Below are positions 8,201 to 10,681 of a stretch of 10,681 nucleotides of DNA, piece after piece; within the stretch, counting starts at the first letter, position 1, and every line of letters starts with the position of its first letter. The notes beneath the pieces were generated by a model. The model saw only the letters and a program-made list of their open reading frames with translations, was not told the origin of the DNA and ran no database searches. This DNA is from Anaerolineae bacterium (GTDB lineage: Bacteria; Chloroflexota; Anaerolineae; JAFGEY01): assembly GCA_016929205.1 (NCBI GenBank), contig JAFGJF010000492.1, forward strand, positions 1 through 10,681, written 5' to 3'. Position numbers and translations under genes: made by a program.

Positions 8201-10250
8201 CAGTCCGGGTACCTACACCGTTCGGGGCGACCTTGTTGACGAACAAGGTCAGTTTGTTGCTCAGGCGACGTGGACAGGTAGTGGAGACCTGGCTCATCTT
8301 CAGTTTGATGGTCTAGCGGGTACGGTGGGTCCGTATGCACTGCAAAATGTAGTGGTGCTCAACGCCGATGGCACGGACGTCGATTCGACGCGTCGAGCCT
8401 ACACAACCCAGATGGTGGTACTAGCTGAAGAAAAGACACACATTGTCAAGAGTCCTGATGCCGGAATGTTTGACATACAGGGCATTCTCTTGTCAGGGTA
8501 TTCTGACTATGGTTGGGATGATCCCGATGACAGTGATACGCTGTATGATTTGCTGATCGTCAATGTTCCCGTCGATATCGAGAGTGATGGCGTGTATCAC
8601 CTGGAAGGGTGGTTGGGCAAAGATGGTAGCTTGATCACGTGGGGTAGCAGCGAGTCGTACACGCTTCTCTCGGGGACGCAAAGAGTCATCTCGGTCACGT
8701 TCAGCGGCCCAGCGATCCATTCTTACAACACAGATGGACCGTTTGACTTGGTGGCGCTCAAGCTGATGTCGGGCACGGGATACGTCGTGGCAGACGAACT
8801 GCCCATCGCGTATACGACCTCAGCCTATACGCACGACCAGTTTGAGAGCTTGCCTTATTACCAGGCGTCAGCGAACGAAACGATCTTTGTCCTGGATGAT
8901 GTGGAAGAGGACCGAGACTACTACTGGGAGGTCGACTCTCCTTGGGCGCGCGTCACAGAACAGCGCTTTTCTCCAGTGCGCTCGTGGACGGATAGTCCCG
9001 GCAATGACTATGCCAATGGCACCGACGCGTCGTTGACAACTGTGCCATTTGCTATCGGGAAGCTGAGTTGGCCCGTACTGCAGTTCCGGACCTGCTATGC
9101 TTTCGAGGACAACTATGACTACGGATACGTGGAAACGTCTAGTGATGATGGGCAGACGTGGACGCAAGTGGCCGAATACACGGGCAAGTCGACGCATTGG
9201 ACCAAGCAAGTGCAGGGCTTGGGGGCCATCGAGCCAACGGACACGTTCCAGGTACGATTCCGTCTCAAGACAGATGCCGGCCTAAGAGAAGACGGCTGGT
9301 ATATCGACAACGTGCTCATCTCCTATGACATCGACATGGACAACGATGGGATCCTCAACGAAGTCGAGGTTGGCAGCGATCCACATAACCCGGTAGACAC
9401 AGATGGTGATGGCACCCCCGATTACCTGGATACGGATTCGGACGATCCAGAGAATAACGGCATCCCCGATGCGGTCGAAGTGGGCGATCCAGATGATCCT
9501 GTCGACACGGACGGCGATGGCGTGCCCGACTATCAAGACGAGAACACGGATGGTGACGGCATTCCCGATGAGGTCGAAGCTGGCGACGATCCAAATCATC
9601 CCGTCGACACAGACGGCGATGGCTTACCGGACTATCGGGACCAGGACTCGGACAATGATGGCATCCCCGACAGCGTTGAAGCCGGAGACGATCCAGAGAA
9701 CCCTGTGGATAGCGATGGGGACGGAATACCCGACTATGTGGACGAAAACTCGGACAATGACGACATCCCCGACAGCGTTGAAGCCGGGGACGATCCAGGG
9801 AACCCTGTCGATAGCGATGGGGACGGAATACCCGACTATGTGGACGAAGACTCGGACAATGACGGCATCCCCGACAGCGTTGAAGCCGGAGATGATCCAG
9901 AGAACCCTGCGGATACCGATGGAGACGGAATACCCGACTATGTGGACGAAGACTCGGACAATGACGGCATCCCCGACGAGGTTGAAGCCGGAGATGATCC
10001 AGAGAACCCTGCGGATACCGATGGGGACGGCACGCCCGACTATGTGGACGAAGACTCGGACAATGACGGCATTCCCGACAGCGTTGAGGCCGGAGACGAT
10101 CCAGAGAATCCTGTGGATAGCGATGGGGACGGAACACCCGACTATATGGACGAAGACTCGGACAACGATGATATCCCGGATAGTGGGGATGCATTTCCGA
10201 CAATAGAGTCCCTTAGAACTTTTATGCCGTTGGTGTTCAGGGACTATTAG
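5211..10250 (+). CDS. Giant exported multidomain protein: transglutaminase-like, Ig-like, MAM-like and thrombospondin type 3 repeats
   Basis: This 1679-residue protein starts at ATG 5211, preferred over GTG 5193 because AGAGGAGAG (5197-5205) lies just upstream. A signal peptide (MMKKR, then a [12 protein letters not shown] core, likely cut after AIA at 26) sends it across the membrane. Visible parts in order: calcium loops at 87-138; a beta-sandwich with VVVRRG (188-193); a transglutaminase-like core with C389 and H421; a Trp-rich stretch; two Ig-like repeats (558-771); three calcium-loop beta modules (about 834-1220); a MAM/immune-inhibitor-A-like domain (1223-1373); a thrombospondin type 3 array (1373-1662); and the tail [11 protein letters not shown]. 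It is probably a cell-surface or matrix protein that needs calcium for rigidity. Whether the transglutaminase core is an active protease or crosslinker is uncertain. No transmembrane anchor, LPxTG or dockerin is seen, so retention may depend on the C-terminal motif. Confidence 0.9.
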   Translation: MMKKRVLSFVMLFFLLVSEPGSLAIAGTVWAISTEDISSPDRVQVGERIEGSSFPIPQLLDSNSEPQGPPGKLAYQLEAASISPTLDRDFDGMIDSVEEAGWRNAIGLFVTDPLNPDIDGDGLVDGKEKLYDSDPLDKYSPGIYVEYEDQLMTRQYYATEPRAHLQMVYPYPWGWQQYGDHLISFTAVVVRRGSSFSVGGPIGASLQITKSLGSLTNLSYAQDPCTGRWRISVPSSGTVGTYGIVLQDGEWSKSLKLHVIFELPTPTSGMTQAMIDTFLYDDNRDNTRDERTVLFGDFTYDHGDSGYSWIPTGSFINAGGGYSFSLQQFEPFVFETHVMRAINGRTGQWDAAVDLIERVDQTTRFNNPRPLFSSWNTLHPGLADDSNQCSNIAGLVTAFARSAGIPSRAFFVDWYSNTFDHADELWINGTWYSTRGYAQREDACVYDENQIVWDCAEGITNLRSRTNWGRYVYRPWHLDGTRSGSAILTADETWGGNLGWGDDEPMIHDYRWASWDWDGVIRYSWFDTLFVPYWVYWGWGQEPQILGSLPGSWPTVRDFTVDASPDSRTVAQGESTTFAVSADTSDGFSNPVQFVDQDGNPRVTGVPANTTIEFSIEQCVPDCSSTLTVITTPSTPAGTYQLTITGRGHTSPRSYEGWYRDTTVTLIVTPQPDFTITALPGSASVVQSSSANFTVNLDALDGFSENVGLSVTGVPMSTTASFAPNATCTPTCSRVLSLDAAADAPVGTHTVTIHGDSGSLHHTTTVYLTIDASVSMASTQAVARLTPSVQIASTEVLDKDSVPVPATSPFVSRDTTHSDGWLHDSGPAGLAVRGIGDQGVDLDGDGYFDQLVVEIEAMATQPGTYWFQGQLGIDGYDSTLFVAGGLIDTAVVRADLVAGINKVRLAFDGLRIFAAKVDGPYLLKYLSVTNVDEPGPTEFVNDALEMWSSVYETSPYQADEFQNRGAALAEQFIEHGIDEDSDSLYESLILEVPLRVYSPGTYTVRGDLVDEQGQFVAQATWTGSGDLAHLQFDGLAGTVGPYALQNVVVLNADGTDVDSTRRAYTTQMVVLAEEKTHIVKSPDAGMFDIQGILLSGYSDYGWDDPDDSDTLYDLLIVNVPVDIESDGVYHLEGWLGKDGSLITWGSSESYTLLSGTQRVISVTFSGPAIHSYNTDGPFDLVALKLMSGTGYVVADELPIAYTTSAYTHDQFESLPYYQASANETIFVLDDVEEDRDYYWEVDSPWARVTEQRFSPVRSWTDSPGNDYANGTDASLTTVPFAIGKLSWPVLQFRTCYAFEDNYDYGYVETSSDDGQTWTQVAEYTGKSTHWTKQVQGLGAIEPTDTFQVRFRLKTDAGLREDGWYIDNVLISYDIDMDNDGILNEVEVGSDPHNPVDTDGDGTPDYLDTDSDDPENNGIPDAVEVGDPDDPVDTDGDGVPDYQDENTDGDGIPDEVEAGDDPNHPVDTDGDGLPDYRDQDSDNDGIPDSVEAGDDPENPVDSDGDGIPDYVDENSDNDDIPDSVEAGDDPGNPVDSDGDGIPDYVDEDSDNDGIPDSVEAGDDPENPADTDGDGIPDYVDEDSDNDGIPDEVEAGDDPENPADTDGDGTPDYVDEDSDNDGIPDSVEAGDDPENPVDSDGDGTPDYMDEDSDNDDIPDSGDAFPTIESLRTFMPLVFRDY
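5469..5624 (+). other. N-terminal pair of calcium-binding (thrombospondin type 3-like) loops
   Basis: Residues 87-138 carry DRDFDGMID and, after [18 protein letters not shown] followed by SDPLD. This is the D-x-D-x-D-G pattern of calcium loops and matches the larger array at the C-terminus, so the protein is bracketed by such repeats at both ends. Confidence 0.8.
5700..6600 (+). other. Transglutaminase-like region with N-terminal beta-sandwich
   Basis: Residues about 388-410 ([12 protein letters not shown], then SAGIPSR) match the cysteine helix of transglutaminase-core proteins, with C389 as nucleophile. H421 in [11 protein letters not shown] fits the histidine strand. At the usual aspartate position, four residues after the Trp of GTWYSTR, the residue is Arg. 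Upstream, VVVRRGSSF (188-196) and LFGDF with W309 resemble the beta-sandwich and pre-core segments of animal-type transglutaminases. The boundaries are approximate and the animal-type resemblance is by eye. Confidence 0.65.
6882..7523 (+). other. Two tandem Ig-like domains
   Basis: Residues 558-672 and 673-771 are repeats of about 100-115 residues with matching landmarks: DFTV/DFTI at the start, a D-G-F-S-[NE] segment, V-x-G-V-P, a C-x3-C pair (CVPDC and CTPTC), PAGTY/PVGTH and a closing beta strand. This is a typical extracellular beta-sandwich spacer, probably with one disulfide in each. Confidence 0.7.
7710..8870 (+). other. Three repeats of an unnamed calcium-loop beta module
   Basis: Each module opens with an acidic loop (D841-x-D-x-D; D978-x-D-x-D; D1106-D-S-D) followed by [YF]-[DE]-x-L-[IV], then G-[TV]-Y-x-[FVL]-x-G, a VxF-x-G strand, a G-P-[YF] turn and a closing Y-[ET]-T segment. 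Spacing is about 110-140 residues. I do not recognise a named family with confidence. Confidence 0.6.
8877..9326 (+). other. MAM/immune-inhibitor-A-like jelly-roll domain
   Basis: Residues about 1223-1373 contain [19 protein letters not shown], then [11 protein letters not shown] and [11 protein letters not shown]. These landmarks are typical of the beta jelly-roll found at the C-terminus of immune inhibitor A and related secreted bacterial proteins, where it often acts as a binding domain. Confidence 0.7.
9327..10197 (+). repeat. Thrombospondin type 3 calcium-binding repeat array with 102-bp units
   Basis: Eight [SEA]-VE-[AV]-G segments mark the repeats, with phase points at 9357, 9468, 9567, 9669, 9771, 9873, 9975 and 10077. 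The last six are exactly 102 bases (34 residues) apart; the first two intervals are 111 and 99. Each unit carries two D-x-D-[GN]-D-G-I/T-P-D loops. Units from 9669 onward are nearly identical at the DNA level, while the first ones are diverged. The repeat keeps several wrong frames open on both strands. Confidence 0.93.
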
Positions 10251-10339
10251 ACATCTGGAGTCCAGAGCTATAAGCATAGCAAGTCTAGTACGAGATAGAG
10301 GGAATACTAGGGAATCGGAGGCTTTTCTCCCTGGCCGCG

Positions 10340-10557
10340 GTGCCAAGAAGAAAGGCCTCCAGCTCTACTGTCAGCCGTCCGGTCACTCGCTCCAGTTCTG
10401 CGATCCGTTGGTCTCGTTCTGCGAGCAAAGACTGGTCGCTCGCGGCAAACACCTGCGCACCCTGTTCCATCATATGCTGGTGCCAACTCTCGAGTGTACC
10501 GTCGAGTTAGTGCTCACGCAGGATCTCTGCTCACCGCACTACGCTCTGTCCGGTCAT
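10340..10557 (-). pseudogene. IS3-type transposase orfA fragment, decayed
   Basis: On the minus strand from about 10557 the frame reads MTGQSVVR-stop-AEILREH-stop-LDGTLESW, then MMEQGAQVFAASDQ, then ERDQRIAELERVTGRL. The last part is the leucine-zipper segment of IS3-family orfA proteins, and AEILREH with LESW is the end of the helix-turn-helix region. Two in-frame stops (TGA at 10533-10531, TAA at 10509-10507) break it. The N-terminal third is missing, and orfB does not follow: after LEAF the sequence no longer resembles a transposase. A 62-residue open frame (10473-10285) is the surviving piece. It is a relic with no expected function. Confidence 0.7.
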
Positions 10558-10575
10558 TCGCTCCCACCGTGTTTA

Positions 10576-10604
10576 TTGACACCCCCCCAAAAAAGGTGTA
10601 TCCT
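10576..10604 (+). promoter_or_regulatory. Sigma-70-type promoter for the last gene
   Basis: A perfect -35 TTGACA (10576-10581) is followed at exactly 17 bases by TATCCT (10599-10604), which matches four of six bases of the -10 consensus. Transcription would start near 10611, giving a leader of about 34 bases before ATG 10645. An inverted pair ACACC (10579-10583) and GGTGT (10595-10599) lies across the spacer and could be an operator. Confidence 0.6.
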
Positions 10605-10644
10605 TCCCATGACCCCGTAAACAGCCCCTCAAAGGAGAGAGACG

Positions 10645-10681
10645 ATGAACATCTTGGTCACCGGAGGCACCGGAACCGTAG
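10645..10681 (+). CDS. NAD(P)-binding Rossmann protein (SDR/NmrA-like), N-terminus only
   Basis: Only 12 codons are present before the window ends: MNILVTGGTGTV, with a thirteenth codon beginning G. This is the beta-strand and glycine-rich loop (T-G-G-T-G-x-V-G) of extended or atypical short-chain dehydrogenases and NmrA-like proteins, which bind NAD(P) at the N-terminus. ATG 10645 is supported by AAAGGAGAG (10631-10639) and by the promoter just upstream. It appears to be an independent transcription unit. Whether it is an epimerase, a reductase or an NmrA-type sensor cannot be decided from this stretch. Confidence 0.8.
   Translation, partial: MNILVTGGTGTV

Noticed and set aside
10254..10266. 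Palindrome TCTGGAGTCCAGA just after the giant gene as a terminator.
   Set aside because: The stem is only five to six pairs and no T-run follows, so it does not meet the pattern of an intrinsic terminator.
9355..10346. Long open frames on the minus strand (9355-10203, 9624-10346) and in another plus frame (9403-10206).
   Set aside because: They lie over the 102-bp repeat array. A repeat length divisible by three keeps any stop-free frame open, and the encoded proteins are low-complexity copies of one short unit.

Overview
Organism and setting. The window looks bacterial, with moderate GC, and most likely comes from a Chloroflexota genome (Anaerolineae/Caldilineae/Ardenticatenia-like or Herpetosiphon-like). 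The main clue is the very large secreted protein. It combines calcium-binding thrombospondin type 3 repeats, an immune-inhibitor-A-like jelly roll and a C-terminus ending in FMPLVFRDY, a '[YFM]-[LM]-P-L-V-x-R' ending I associate with exported Chloroflexota proteins. The assignment is an inference and was not checked by database search. The region is accessory in character, with pieces of at least two insertion-sequence families.

Layout, left to right. (1) 1-306: the intact 3' end of an IS66-family transposase gene. (2) 322-4967: a compact same-strand block of three genes, each with a good Shine-Dalgarno sequence. Two are tandem paralogous adenylate-forming enzymes of the PaaK/CapK type (459 and 448 aa). 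The third is an asparagine-synthetase-like ATP-dependent amide synthetase (616 aa) that lacks the N-terminal glutaminase cysteine. (3) 4969-5104: a second, diverged and frameshifted IS66 transposase tail in the same orientation as the first, starting one base after the synthetase stop. The three-gene block therefore sits between two direct copies of the same transposase tail. (4) 5211-10250: one 1679-residue exported multidomain protein with a transglutaminase-like core, two Ig-like repeats, three repeats of an unnamed calcium-loop beta module, a MAM/immune-inhibitor-A-like domain and an array of 102-bp thrombospondin type 3 repeats. (5) 10340-10557, minus strand: a decayed IS3-type orfA fragment. 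(6) 10576-10681: a near-consensus sigma-70 promoter and the first 12 codons of an NAD(P)-binding Rossmann (SDR/NmrA-like) protein that runs off the window.

How it may work together. The two PaaK-like enzymes should activate carboxylic acids as adenylates, possibly passing them to CoA or another acceptor. The synthetase should make an amide by adenylating a carboxylate and using an amine or free ammonia rather than glutamine. Together they resemble a small acyl/amide-conjugation cassette of unknown product, such as those found in exopolysaccharide or natural-product loci. The product cannot be read from this window. The giant exported protein is separated by transposase debris and probably belongs to a different functional unit (cell surface or matrix). 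The final gene has its own promoter. No tRNA, rRNA, CRISPR array or convincing intrinsic terminator was seen.
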